Of a stretch of 64,000 nt of DNA, positions 44,960 to 53,752 are shown in pieces. The DNA lies in assembly GCF_020594515.1 (NCBI RefSeq), contig NZ_JAJCTH010000009.1, positions 62,001 to 126,000 of the forward strand, read 5' to 3'. This DNA is from Rhodoferax sp. U2-2l (lineage in GTDB: Bacteria > Pseudomonadota > Gammaproteobacteria > Burkholderiales > Burkholderiaceae_C). A program made the translations under genes and the position numbers. The stretch's first letter is position 1; each line of letters opens with the position of its first letter. The notes below the pieces were generated by a model. That model had not been told where the DNA came from. It saw only the letters and a program-made list of their open reading frames with translations, and made no database searches.

Positions 44960-45697
44960 TCAAACCGCGACCGGATCAGGCACGGACGTCAGACCCAGGC
45001 TGTGTGTGAGTTTGGCCCATGCGCGGGTCGTGAGGTGGGCTTTCACCATGGCCAGGGTGGCCTCAAAGACCGGGGCGGGTGCGTGCGTCTGCATGTCCTT
45101 GAACAGCGCGGTGCGCTCAGCCGGGTTCATGGAAGGCACCAACCAGCGCAGCACCAACATCATCTCGTCGGGCGGGATCGACGCCAGCAGCCGGTCATGT
45201 AAGGCCAGCAGTTCGGCGTCGGTATACCGTGCCCACAACACGGCGTTGTGCGCTGTTTCTTCCACCTGCATATGCTGGAAGTTGTCGGCGACAAACAGCG
45301 CCAGGTCGCGGTACAGGTTCAACGCGGCCGCCGCAGCCTCCTGGCCCGCAGCAGTTTGGGTCAACCCTGCCAGCTTGACTTTGAGCTGGGCGATGCGGGC
45401 CATGTGTTCCTCATGGTCATGGGTGATGGCGGCACTGGCACCTGCCGCCCGCGCTTCGATGGCCACATGCACAAAGTCGTTTTCGTGCTGCACATGGCTG
45501 GCGCAGAAGTCCAGCATGGTGTCGATGCGGGCGCTGACGGCGCTGATCTCGTCGGGGTCGTCCATGTCCAGCCGACCCAGCGCCAGCAGGGTCTCGGTCA
45601 GCATGGCGCGCAGGGCCTTGTGGATGCCGGCATACAGATCAACGCGTGCGGGTTCGGCAGCGGCGACGGCTTGCAGTTCACGGGAATCAAATTTCAT
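44960..45697 (-). CDS. hemerythrin HHE-domain protein
   Basis: 245 residues, all-alpha. The expected di-iron ligands appear in order: GIHKALRAML, HVQHENDFVH, HDHEEHMARI and QHMQVEETAHN, as in HHE cation-binding proteins that bind O2 or NO or store iron. The C-terminal ~80 residues (LLASIPPDEMMLVLRWLVPS) form an additional helical part. The ATG at 45697 is chosen over 45760. Convergent with the PNPOx-GAF gene (14-base gap), which makes a shared oxygen/redox theme likely. Confidence 0.85.
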   Translation of the reverse strand: MKFDSRELQAVAAAEPARVDLYAGIHKALRAMLTETLLALGRLDMDDPDEISAVSARIDTMLDFCASHVQHENDFVHVAIEARAAGASAAITHDHEEHMARIAQLKVKLAGLTQTAAGQEAAAAALNLYRDLALFVADNFQHMQVEETAHNAVLWARYTDAELLALHDRLLASIPPDEMMLVLRWLVPSMNPAERTALFKDMQTHAPAPVFEATLAMVKAHLTTRAWAKLTHSLGLTSVPDPVAV

Positions 45698-45882
45698 GGT
45701 GCTTCTTTCTGGGCAACAAGGCCCGGTAGGGTCAATGGTCAAAGATGCCCCATGCATCAACGACCATGAAAAGAAGTCTAAAAATCCGTTCCGTCACGCG
45801 CTGCTAAATATTGCTTACGGCGGTGCTAAGCAAGTCCTAGAAAAATGCTAAAAATTTCCTAAACCTCCGTTGTGCGTCGGAT

Positions 45883-47484
45883 TCAGGGCGGCTGGTGTTG
45901 CGACGCCTTGATCATGTCAGCCGCTTTCTCGGCAATCATCATCACCGGCGCGTTGGTGTTGCCGCTGACGATGCACGGCATGATGGACGCGTCCACCACG
46001 CGCAGGCCCTGGATGCCGCGCACGCGCAATTGCGCGTCCACCACGTCTTGATCGGTGTTGCCCATGCGGCAGGTGCCCACCGGGTGGTAGATGGAGTCGG
46101 CGTGGTCGCGGATCACCTGCTCGATCTGCTCATCGGTCTGCGCAATCGCCGTGGTGGCCAGTTCGCGCCCGCCAAACTTGGCCAGGGCGGGTTGTTTCAG
46201 GATGCCGCGCATCAGTTTGAAGCCGCGAATCAGGCGGTCCATGTCGTCGCGGTGGCTCAAGAAGTCGGGGTCGATCAACGGCAGCGCCATCGGGTCCTTG
46301 CTGGCCAGTTGCAGGCTGCCTTGACTCTTGGGGCGCAGCAGGCACACGTGGCATGACAGGCCATGCCCCCAAGTGAGCGTGCGGCCATGGTTGATGAGCT
46401 TGCCAATGACAAAGTGCAGTTGCAGGTCGGGCGTGGCCTCACCGGGCTGGCTCTTGATGAAGCCGCCAGCCTCGGCAAAGTTGGTGGTGAGTTTGCCGGT
46501 GCGGTGCTGGCGCCACTGCATCACACCCTTCAGGGTATCGATGCCACCCGCCACCGACAGGCCAAACAGCTCGGTGTTGTTAGGTACATGCACCACTTGC
46601 ACCACATCAGGGTGGTCATGCAGATGCTGGCCGACGCCGGGCAGATCGTGCTGGGTGGCGATGCCTTTGTCCACCAGATGGGCATGCGGACCAATACCCG
46701 AGAGCATCAGGATTTGCGGCGACTGGATGGCCCCGGCGCAGAGCAGCACTTCGCGCTGGCAGTTGAGCTGTTTGAGCTGCCCGTCCTGCACAAACTCCAC
46801 CCCCACGGCGCGTTTTTTTTCCAGCAGGATGCGCGTGACCTGGGCGCCGGTGAACACCTGCAGGTTCGGGCGCTTCAACGCTGGCGTCAGGTAAGCCTTG
46901 GCGGCGCTGCAGCGCTCGCCTTTCTTGTGGGTCACCTGGTACTGGCCCACACCTTCCTGGCTGGCGCCGTTGAAGTCCGGGTTGATCTTGAAGCCAGCTT
47001 GCGCGCCCGCCTGCACAAACCGCAGGCCAAACGGGTTGGGGCTGTGCAAATCCATCACATTGAGCGGGCCGCCCGTGCCGTGAAAGGCGTCGGCACCGCG
47101 CTCGTTGTGTTCGGATTTCTTGAAGTAGGGCAACACATCGGCCCAGCCCCAGCCCGGGTTGCCCAGCGCGGCCCAATGGTCGTAGTCCTGCCGCTGGCCG
47201 CGGATGTAACACATGGCATTGATCGAACTGGAGCCGCCCAGCACCTTGCCACGCGGCTGGTAGCCGCGGCGCCCGTTCAGGCCGGGTTGCGGCACCGTGT
47301 TCATGCCCCAGCCCGCCAGACTGAACTTGGCCATCACCGCCAGCCCGGCCGGGCAGTGGATCAGCACGCTGCGGTCGGGCGGCCCGGCTTCCAGCAGCGC
47401 CACGGTGATGTCGGGGTTTTCTGACAGGCGCGCGGCCAGCACGCAGCCCGCCGAGCCGCCGCCGATGATGAGGTAGTCAAACAT
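45883..47484 (-). CDS. GMC-family oxidoreductase (choline/alcohol dehydrogenase type)
   Basis: 533-residue FAD enzyme. N-terminal FAD motif [23 protein letters not shown] signature 1 [20 protein letters not shown], signature 2 [16 protein letters not shown], and the C-terminal catalytic region [13 protein letters not shown] with the active-site histidine, then [18 protein letters not shown]. Oxidises an alcohol; close to BetA in form but the substrate is not determined, and no betaine genes adjoin. The ATG at 47484 follows GGAGAG. Divergent from srkA. Confidence 0.92.
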   Translation of the reverse strand: MFDYLIIGGGSAGCVLAARLSENPDITVALLEAGPPDRSVLIHCPAGLAVMAKFSLAGWGMNTVPQPGLNGRRGYQPRGKVLGGSSSINAMCYIRGQRQDYDHWAALGNPGWGWADVLPYFKKSEHNERGADAFHGTGGPLNVMDLHSPNPFGLRFVQAGAQAGFKINPDFNGASQEGVGQYQVTHKKGERCSAAKAYLTPALKRPNLQVFTGAQVTRILLEKKRAVGVEFVQDGQLKQLNCQREVLLCAGAIQSPQILMLSGIGPHAHLVDKGIATQHDLPGVGQHLHDHPDVVQVVHVPNNTELFGLSVAGGIDTLKGVMQWRQHRTGKLTTNFAEAGGFIKSQPGEATPDLQLHFVIGKLINHGRTLTWGHGLSCHVCLLRPKSQGSLQLASKDPMALPLIDPDFLSHRDDMDRLIRGFKLMRGILKQPALAKFGGRELATTAIAQTDEQIEQVIRDHADSIYHPVGTCRMGNTDQDVVDAQLRVRGIQGLRVVDASIMPCIVSGNTNAPVMMIAEKAADMIKASQHQPP

Positions 47485-47627
47485 GAAGTTCTCTCCGGGC
47501 ACGGCCTGGCGCCAGGTCTGGAGCCGGGTCGAGGTGCCTGACAGGCAGGTTAGCGCAAATCTCCCAGGGCTTTTAGAGGCTGCCCCCAAGCGCCAGGGGC
47601 GCGCGCGCTTTCGGGCATGATGGCGGG

Positions 47628-48737
47628 GTGAATACCTCCTCTACATCTCCTTTTTTGACGGCCAGCGCGACCGCGGGCCACCCCTACCAGGCGCTGACCC
47701 CCGACGTGGTGCAGGACGCGCTGGCCAGCATCGGCCTGTATGGCGATGGTCGCCAGATGGCGCTCAACTCCTATGAAAACCGCGTCTATCAGCTGCACCT
47801 GGAAGATGGCCGGCTGGTGGTGGCCAAGTTTTACCGCCCCGAGCGCTGGAGCGAGGCGCAGATTCTGGAAGAACACGCCTTTTCAGCCGAACTGATGGCC
47901 GCTGAGATCCCGGTGATCGGGCCGATGGTGGTGCAGGGCCAGACCTTGCACCACTTTGGCGGCTTTGCGTTCAGCGTCAGCCCCAGCCGGGGTGGCCGGG
48001 GGCCCGAGCTGGACGACCCGGATGTGCTGGAATGGATCGGCCGGTTTCTGGCGCGCATCCATACCGTGGGGGAAGCCAAGCCGTTTGCCGTGCGCCCTGC
48101 GCTGGATGTGCACACCTTTGGCATCGAGCCGCGCGAGTGGCTGCTGGCCCACGATAAGGTGCCGCTGGATGTGTTGTCCACCTGGGAAAAGGCCTCGGCC
48201 CGCGCACTGGCGTTGATGGCATCCAGCCCCTTGGGGGTTAACGCCGGTGGTCAAACAGGCCTGAAAGCCCTGGCCCGCGATGACGAAAGCGACGACGAGC
48301 CCGACAGTGCGCTACGCTGCCTGCGCCTGCACGGCGACTGCCACCCGGGCAACATCTTGTGGACGCCGCTGGACGCGCCAGCCAGCAGCTTGCCCGGCCC
48401 GCATTTTGTCGATCTGGACGACGCGCGCATGGGCCCGGCGGTGCAAGACCTGTGGATGCTGCTCAGCGGGGACCGCGCCCAGCGCACCCGGCAACTGGGC
48501 GCGCTGGTGGATGGTTATGAGCAGTTCCGCCCGTTTGACCGGCGCGAGTTGGCGCTGATCGAGCCGCTACGCACGCTGCGCCTGATCCACTACAGCGCCT
48601 GGCTGGCGCGGCGCTGGGATGACCCGATCTTTGCCATCAACTTCCCGTGGTTCGGCTCCAGCGACTACTGGCAAGGCCAGGTGCAGATGCTGCAAGAACA
48701 GATCGAAGCCCTACAGGAAGAGCCGCTGGTGGTGTAA
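47628..48737 (+). CDS. srkA: SrkA/RdoA-type stress response kinase
   Basis: 369 residues. An aminoglycoside-phosphotransferase fold with NSYENRVYQLHLEDGRLVVAKFYRPERWS (nucleotide-binding strands), the catalytic loop LRLHGDCHPGNILW and the metal-binding FVDLDDARMGPAVQD. E. coli SrkA (328 residues) is a Ser/Thr kinase protecting against envelope stress and oxidative death. Residues ~197-231 (ASSPLGVNAGG..., DDESDDEPDS) form an acidic insert that accounts for the extra length. The start is a GTG at 47628 matching the family beginning. Confidence 0.9.
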   Translation: MNTSSTSPFLTASATAGHPYQALTPDVVQDALASIGLYGDGRQMALNSYENRVYQLHLEDGRLVVAKFYRPERWSEAQILEEHAFSAELMAAEIPVIGPMVVQGQTLHHFGGFAFSVSPSRGGRGPELDDPDVLEWIGRFLARIHTVGEAKPFAVRPALDVHTFGIEPREWLLAHDKVPLDVLSTWEKASARALALMASSPLGVNAGGQTGLKALARDDESDDEPDSALRCLRLHGDCHPGNILWTPLDAPASSLPGPHFVDLDDARMGPAVQDLWMLLSGDRAQRTRQLGALVDGYEQFRPFDRRELALIEPLRTLRLIHYSAWLARRWDDPIFAINFPWFGSSDYWQGQVQMLQEQIEALQEEPLVV

Positions 48738-48760
48738 CACCGTGCCAGCGGGCGCTGCGT

Positions 48761-49192
48761 TCACTCGATGGTGAGTTTTTGCGCCAGATTGGCGGCCAGC
48801 TTCTTGGGCAGCGTCAGGGTCAGCACACCGTTCTCGAACTTGGCTTTGGCCTGTGCCTGTTCAATGTCCATCGGCAACTGGAAGCTGCGTGACACCTCGC
48901 CAAAATAGCGCTCGCTGCGCAGCACGGTGTCGTTGTCGCCGGTGCTGTCTTGCTGTTTCACCTCGGCCTGCAGGGTGACCAAGTTGCCATCGACCGACAC
49001 GTGAATGTCCTCTTTGGGCACGCCCGGAATTTCAGCGTGGACGGTGTACGCGTCTTTGGATTCCTTGACATCCACCTTGATCTGCGCGGGCGTGGGCAGC
49101 GGGTCGCCGTGCAGGGGCCGGACATAAAAGGCAGGCGCAATGTCGCGGAAAAAATCGTTCAAAAGATAGCTGCGGTTGGCTAAAGCGCTCAT
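48761..49192 (-). CDS. Hsp20/alpha-crystallin small heat-shock protein
   Basis: 143 residues. The alpha-crystallin domain (about 40-135) has IKVDVKESKDAYTVHAEIPG, VPKEDIHVSVDGNLVTLQAE, RSERYFGEVSRSFQLP and the C-terminal FENGVLTLTLPKK. An ATP-independent holdase that keeps unfolding proteins soluble. The ATG at 49192 follows AGGAGAATCCAA, and a sigma-32 promoter-like sequence lies about 70 bases upstream. Upstream frame (to 49384) crosses the promoter and is not coding. Confidence 0.95.
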   Translation of the reverse strand: MSALANRSYLLNDFFRDIAPAFYVRPLHGDPLPTPAQIKVDVKESKDAYTVHAEIPGVPKEDIHVSVDGNLVTLQAEVKQQDSTGDNDTVLRSERYFGEVSRSFQLPMDIEQAQAKAKFENGVLTLTLPKKLAANLAQKLTIE

Positions 49193-49263
49193 TTGGATTC
49201 TCCTGGAAGGTTGGCAACATTCTGAAAACCCGCCGCGAAAGCGCCACGGGCTTCCACTGCTGC

Positions 49264-49292
49264 AAATGAGGTGAATCCGCCTGTTTTTCAAG
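49264..49292 (-). promoter_or_regulatory. sigma-32-type heat-shock promoter of hsp20
   Basis: On the minus strand CTTGAAA, 14 bases, then CCTCATTT. This matches the RpoH consensus CTTGAAA-N(11-16)-CCCCATNT at nearly every position with normal spacing, about 72 bases before the hsp20 start codon. Confidence 0.75.
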
Positions 49293-49301
49293 ACCTTGCA
49301 G

Positions 49302-49319
49302 CAAGCACGTACGTGCTTG
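49302..49319. promoter_or_regulatory. 18-base perfect palindrome upstream of hsp20
   Basis: CAAGCACGTACGTGCTTG is self-complementary over its full length, and lies ten bases upstream of the -35 of the heat-shock promoter and 30 bases beyond the end of the FKBP gene. No T-run follows it on the minus strand, so an operator is as likely as a terminator stem. Confidence 0.5.
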
Positions 49320-49349
49320 TACGCAGGGCCTGTGCGCAGCCGCAGCGGT

Positions 49350-49793
49350 TTATTGGCCGTTGATGCCCAGCAGCTCCACCTCAAACAGCAGCGTGGCGTT
49401 GGGCGGGATCACGCCACCGGCGCCCCGGGCACCGTAGGCGATGGCTGCCGGGCAGGTGAGCTTGGCTTGGCCGCCCACCTTCATGCGCTGCACCCCTTCG
49501 GTCCAGCATTTGATGACGTTGCCCAGCGGGAATTCAATGGCCTGGTTGCGTTTGTAGGAGCTGTCAAATTCGCGCCCGTCCGGGAAGGTGCCGCGGTAGT
49601 TGACCTTGACCACATCGCTGGCCTTGGGGTTGGCGCCGGTGCCGTCTTTGAGCGAGCGGTACACCAGCCCGCTGGGGGTGACCACGGCACCCGCCTCTTT
49701 GGCGGCCGCATCCAGCACCGCATCCGCGGCCCAGGCGGTGGACAAGGTGCTCAAAACCGTGGCGAGGAGGGTGGTGCGGAAAACTGTGTTCAT
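49350..49793 (-). CDS. secreted FKBP-type peptidyl-prolyl cis-trans isomerase
   Basis: 147 residues. A signal peptide MNTVFRTTLLATVLSTLSTAWA is followed by a short linker and an FKBP domain: VVKVNYRGTFPDGREFDSSY, FPLGNVIKCWTEGVQRMKVG, AYGARGAGGVIPPNATLLFE. Helps folding of periplasmic proteins. The ATG at 49793 is chosen; the frame is open to 49895 but the signal peptide sets the start. Precedes hsp20 on the same strand; diverges from the APH/P-loop gene. Confidence 0.93.
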   Translation of the reverse strand: MNTVFRTTLLATVLSTLSTAWAADAVLDAAAKEAGAVVTPSGLVYRSLKDGTGANPKASDVVKVNYRGTFPDGREFDSSYKRNQAIEFPLGNVIKCWTEGVQRMKVGGQAKLTCPAAIAYGARGAGGVIPPNATLLFEVELLGINGQ

Positions 49794-49857
49794 GGGTTGG
49801 ATGAGGTGGGTGGTGACTAGGCGGCCATTGTCGCCGCCGGGCGCTGGCTCTGGCATC

Positions 49858-51381
49858 ATGTCTGGCATGAAGCCCACCCAGCCGCCCATGATCACCGCCC
49901 TGCTGGCGCCGCAGCGCTACCCGGGCGAGGTGGCGCGGGTCGAGCTGGTCGAGACCCACATCTCCTGGGTGTTGCTGGCCGGGGACTTTGCCTACAAGCT
50001 TAAAAAGCCGGTCAAGCTGCCTTTTCTGGACTTCAGCACGCTTGCCCTGCGGCATCAGGCTTGTCTGGATGAGTTGCGGCTGAACCGCCGCCTGGCGCCT
50101 GAGATTTATCTGGACGTGTTGCCGCTGCTTGGCACGCCGCAGGGTCCGCAATGGGCGACGGCGGGTGCGGCAGGCGAGGTGATCGACTACGCGGTGCGCA
50201 TGCGCCGCTTTGATGAGGCCGGGCGGCTGGACCGCGTCTGCCAGCGCGGCGAGCTGCGCCCGGCGCATCTGTCCGATCTGGCCGCCACGCTGGCCGCTTT
50301 CCACGCCGCAGCCGCCAGTGCGCCGCCCGATTCACGTTTTGGCGAACCCGCGCAGGTGCTCGCGCCCATGCTGGACAACGTCACCGACCTGCAACGCATG
50401 CTGCACCCCAACGCGGGTGACGAGGTGGCGCTGCGACTGGCCCGGCTGGAAGCCTGGACCCAATCGCAATTCACCCAGCTGGCGCCCCTGTTGCGCACGC
50501 GCAAGCGTGATGGCCGGGTGCGCGAATGCCACGGTGACCTGCACCTGGCCAACCTGGTGCTGATCCATGGCCGGGTGCGCCTGTTTGACTGCCTCGAATT
50601 CAACGAAGACCTGCGTTGGATCGACGTGACCAGCGACATCGCCTTCACCTACATCGACCTGCTGGAGCACGCCCAGCCGGGGCTGGCCAACTGGTTCGCC
50701 GACCAAGTGATCAGCCACAGCGGCGACGATCAGGCCGCGCTGCTGCTGCGTTTTTACGCGGTGTACCGCTGCCTGGTGCGCGCCAAGGTGGCGGCCATCC
50801 GCGCCAACCAGAGACACACCGACACGGCCGAGGTGCTGGCCGACATCGCGCTGGCCGAGCGCCTGGTCGCGCCCCAGCCGCTGCAACTCACCCTCACCCA
50901 CGGGCTGGCGGGCTGCGGCAAAACCTGGCTCACCGACCGCTGGCTGCAAAGCGATACCCAGCCGCCCACGCTGCGCCTGCGTGCTGACGTGCAGCGCAAG
51001 CGCCTGTTCGGCCTAGCCCCCAACGCGCGCACCGGCGCGGGCGTGAATGCGGGCATCTACACCCCCGAGGCGCACGCACTCACCTACGCCCACCTGCGCG
51101 AGGTGGCGGCCAGCTGGCTGCGTGCGGGCTGGTCGGTGATCGTGGACGCCACCTTTCTGCGGCGCACCGACCGCGATGCGTTTCATGCGCTGGCGCAGGA
51201 CGTTGGCGCTGGCTTTGCCATCCTGGCGCCGCAGGCCACCCCGGAGCAGCTGCGCCAACGCATCAGCAGCCGCCAAACACAAGGTCAGGACGCCTCTGAG
51301 GCCACGCTGGCGGTGCTGGCGCAACAGCAGCGCGAGTTGGAGCCGCTGGGGGTGGATGAGCTGTTGTGGGTCAGGCGTTGA
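49858..51381 (+). CDS. aminoglycoside-phosphotransferase-like / P-loop kinase fusion protein
   Basis: About 507 residues in two parts. Residues ~1-330 form an APH-like kinase with THISWVLLAGDFAYKLKKPV (nucleotide strand), RECHGDLHLANLVLIHGRV (catalytic loop) and LFDCLEFNEDLRWIDV (metal motif). Residues ~335-507 form a P-loop domain with HGLAGCGKTWLTDRWL and a Zeta/gluconate-kinase-like order (RLRADVQRKRLFGL, VIVDATFLRRTDRDAF). Such fusions are common in proteobacteria; their substrate is not established. The start could be ATG 49858 or 49867; neither has a clear ribosome site. Confidence 0.83.
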   Translation: MSGMKPTQPPMITALLAPQRYPGEVARVELVETHISWVLLAGDFAYKLKKPVKLPFLDFSTLALRHQACLDELRLNRRLAPEIYLDVLPLLGTPQGPQWATAGAAGEVIDYAVRMRRFDEAGRLDRVCQRGELRPAHLSDLAATLAAFHAAAASAPPDSRFGEPAQVLAPMLDNVTDLQRMLHPNAGDEVALRLARLEAWTQSQFTQLAPLLRTRKRDGRVRECHGDLHLANLVLIHGRVRLFDCLEFNEDLRWIDVTSDIAFTYIDLLEHAQPGLANWFADQVISHSGDDQAALLLRFYAVYRCLVRAKVAAIRANQRHTDTAEVLADIALAERLVAPQPLQLTLTHGLAGCGKTWLTDRWLQSDTQPPTLRLRADVQRKRLFGLAPNARTGAGVNAGIYTPEAHALTYAHLREVAASWLRAGWSVIVDATFLRRTDRDAFHALAQDVGAGFAILAPQATPEQLRQRISSRQTQGQDASEATLAVLAQQQRELEPLGVDELLWVRR

Positions 51382-51403
51382 CCCCGTCGTCGTGAGGCAC
51401 GGC

Positions 51404-51439
51404 AAAAAAAAGCCCCGCCAGTCAGTGACCGGCGGGGCT
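51404..51439 (-). terminator. rho-independent terminator of htpG
   Basis: On the minus strand AGCCCCGCC, an 11-base loop with its own GTCA/TGAC pairing, GGCGGGGCT, then eight Ts. The nine-base perfect G/C stem with a T-run lies about 70 bases after the htpG stop. It has no T-run on the plus strand, so it serves htpG rather than the convergent kinase gene. Confidence 0.85.
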
Positions 51440-51509
51440 GGGCTGATGGAAGAGCGAACTCTTCAATCGCTATCAGCCACCTCGCTGAGAGGCTGATGTC
51501 TCTCGTCAA

Positions 51510-53510
51510 TCACGCCAGCAGCGCATTCACCCGCTTCACATATGCCGCCGGGTCTTCCGGCAGGCCGCCTTCGGCCAGCAGCGCCTGGTCGAACAGGATG
51601 TGGGCCAGATCGTTGAAGTGCACCGAGCCCTCGAGCTTTTTCACCAGCGCGTGTTCGGCATTGACTTCCAGTACTGGCTTGGTTTCCGGTGCGGTCTGGC
51701 CAGCTTGCTTCAACATGCGGGCCAGCTGGGTGCTCATGCCGTGCTCTTGCACCACCAGGCAAGCGGGCGAATCGACCAGACGGGTGGTCACGCGCACGTC
51801 TTCGGCCTTGTCTTTCAGGGCTTCCTTGAGCTTGGCCAGCAGCGGTTTGAAGGCTTCAGCGGCTTCTTCGGCGGCTTTTTTCTCGGTTTCGTCTTGCAGT
51901 TTGCCCAGGTCCACCGCGCCCTTGGCCACGCTTTGCAGCGGCGTGCCGTCAAACTCGTACAGGTAGTTCAGCGCCCACTCGTCCACGCGGTCGGTCATCA
52001 GCAGCACTTCAATGCCCTTCTTCTTGAACACTTCCAGTTGCGGGCTGTTCTTGGCGGCGGCCAGGGTGTCGGCGGTGATGTAGTAAATGGCCTCCTGGCC
52101 CTCTTTCATGCGCGCCTTGTAGTCGGCAAAACTCACCGACACGGTGTCGGTGGTGCTGCTGGCAAAACGCAGCAGCTTGGCAATGCGCTCCTTGTTGCCA
52201 AAGTCTTCGCCCAGGCCTTCTTTGAGCACGGCGCCAAATTCCTTGTAGAACTTGGTGTACTTGCCCGCGTTGGCTTCAGCCTCGGCTTTTTCTTCGGCAG
52301 TTTGCACATCGGTCACGCCATCGGCAGACGCAGCAGCTTCGGGCAGCTTGTCGTGTTTGGCCAGGTCTTCCAGCATGCCCAGCACACGTTTGGTGCAGCC
52401 TTCGCGGATGGCTTTCACGTCGCGGCTTTCCTGAAGCAACTCGCGGCTCACGTTCAGCGGCAGGTCGGATGAATCGACCACGCCTTTGACGAAGCGCAGG
52501 TAGGTCGGCATCAGGTTGTCGGCGTCGTCCATGATGAAAACGCGCTTGACGTAGAGCTTGACGCCCGCCGATTTTTCGCGGTTGTACAGGTCAAACGGCG
52601 CTTTGCCGGGGATGTACAGCAGCTGGGTGTACTCGGTGCTGCCTTCCACGCGGTTGTGGGTGTAGGCCAGCGGCGCCTCGGCGTCGTGGCTGATCTGTTT
52701 GTAAAACTCGTTGTACTCGTCGGACGTGATGTCTTTTTTGGCGCGCGACCAGATGGCGTTGGCCTTGTTGACGGTTTCCCACTCGCCGGTCTTGACCATG
52801 CCACCGGGTTGGCGGCCACCGTTTTCGTCCGATGGGTTGATCAGCTCGCCGTCTTTCCACTCTTCCTTTTCCATCAAGATGGGCAGGCTGATGTGGTCGG
52901 AGTACTTGTTGATGATGCTCTTGATCTTCCAGGCGCTGGCGTATTCCAATGCGTCGTCACGCAGGTGCAGGATCACGCTGGTGCCACGCTCGGCGCGCTC
53001 CATCGGCTCCACCTCGAAGTTGCCAGCGCCACCGCTGACCCAGCGCACACCTTCGGCAGCGGGCAGCCCGGCGCGGCGTGATTCCACCGTGATCTTGTCC
53101 GCCACGATGAAGCCCGAGTAAAAGCCCACGCCAAACTGGCCGATCAGCTGGCCTTGCTGGGAAGCATTGGCCTTCTGATCACCGGTGAGCTTGCTCATGA
53201 AGTCTTTGGTGCCGCTCTTGGCGATGGTGCCCAGATGCTCCACCGCTTCGATCTCGCTCATGCCGATGCCGTTGTCGGTGATGGTCAGCGTTTTGGCGTC
53301 CTTGTCAAAGGTGACCTTGACCTTGAGTTCGGAATCGGACTCGTACAACGCGGTGTTGTTGATGGCTTCAAAACGCAGCTTGTCGCAGGCGTCGGACGCG
53401 TTGGAGACCAGCTCGCGCAGGAAAATTTCCTTGTTGGAGTACAGCGAGTGGGTGACCAGGTGCAGCAGTTGCGCCACTTCGGCCTGGAAGGAAAGGGTTT
53501 GTTTGCTCAT
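51510..53510 (-). CDS. htpG: chaperone HtpG (bacterial Hsp90)
   Basis: 666 residues. The GHKL ATPase domain has [42 protein letters not shown] and [17 protein letters not shown]; the middle domain has [39 protein letters not shown]; a C-terminal dimerisation part follows. Somewhat longer than E. coli HtpG (624) because of insertions near residues 390-415 and 560-585. A cytoplasmic stress chaperone with a sigma-32-like promoter upstream and a strong terminator downstream, so it is a single-gene unit. Confidence 0.97.
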   Translation of the reverse strand: MSKQTLSFQAEVAQLLHLVTHSLYSNKEIFLRELVSNASDACDKLRFEAINNTALYESDSELKVKVTFDKDAKTLTITDNGIGMSEIEAVEHLGTIAKSGTKDFMSKLTGDQKANASQQGQLIGQFGVGFYSGFIVADKITVESRRAGLPAAEGVRWVSGGAGNFEVEPMERAERGTSVILHLRDDALEYASAWKIKSIINKYSDHISLPILMEKEEWKDGELINPSDENGGRQPGGMVKTGEWETVNKANAIWSRAKKDITSDEYNEFYKQISHDAEAPLAYTHNRVEGSTEYTQLLYIPGKAPFDLYNREKSAGVKLYVKRVFIMDDADNLMPTYLRFVKGVVDSSDLPLNVSRELLQESRDVKAIREGCTKRVLGMLEDLAKHDKLPEAAASADGVTDVQTAEEKAEAEANAGKYTKFYKEFGAVLKEGLGEDFGNKERIAKLLRFASSTTDTVSVSFADYKARMKEGQEAIYYITADTLAAAKNSPQLEVFKKKGIEVLLMTDRVDEWALNYLYEFDGTPLQSVAKGAVDLGKLQDETEKKAAEEAAEAFKPLLAKLKEALKDKAEDVRVTTRLVDSPACLVVQEHGMSTQLARMLKQAGQTAPETKPVLEVNAEHALVKKLEGSVHFNDLAHILFDQALLAEGGLPEDPAAYVKRVNALLA

Positions 53511-53581
53511 GGGGTTAGCGGTGTTCTCAAAGCATTAAAAAAACCAGCACGCCGGGCGGCTGGCACGCAAGCGGGGTAGCA

Positions 53582-53608
53582 GTTGTGGGCGATCCCGGCA
53601 AATTCAAG
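53582..53608 (-). promoter_or_regulatory. sigma-32-like promoter of htpG
   Basis: On the minus strand CTTGAA, 13 bases, then CCCACAAC. The -35 and spacing equal those of known RpoH promoters; the -10 (consensus CCCCATNT) is a partial match. It lies about 75 bases before the start codon. Confidence 0.5.
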
Positions 53609-53703
53609 GGCCTCGCCGGGTTTTCTCTGGCCGTGGCCTGGCCTATGACGCTACCGGGCGCAGGCTGGGTACCAACGTGCGTGCCCAGTCTGGGCGAGTT
53701 GAC

Positions 53704-53743
53704 TCAAAAAATAGCGGGCAGCCCTTTGTGCCAAAGGGCTGCC
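53704..53743 (-). terminator. rho-independent terminator of the TRAP transporter gene
   Basis: Perfect 12-base stem GGCAGCCCTTTG / CAAAGGGCTGCC around a three-base loop, followed on the minus strand by CGCTATTTTTTGAG. It lies ten bases beyond the TRAP permease stop. The core AGCCCTTT/AAAGGGCT resembles the dispersed hairpin repeats elsewhere in the window. Confidence 0.85.
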
Positions 53744-53752
53744 GCCTGATTT

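Noticed and set aside
53593-53619. CCCGGC...GCCGGG hairpin as a plus-strand terminator
   Set aside because: No plus-strand gene ends here; the sequence overlaps the likely htpG promoter on the minus strand.
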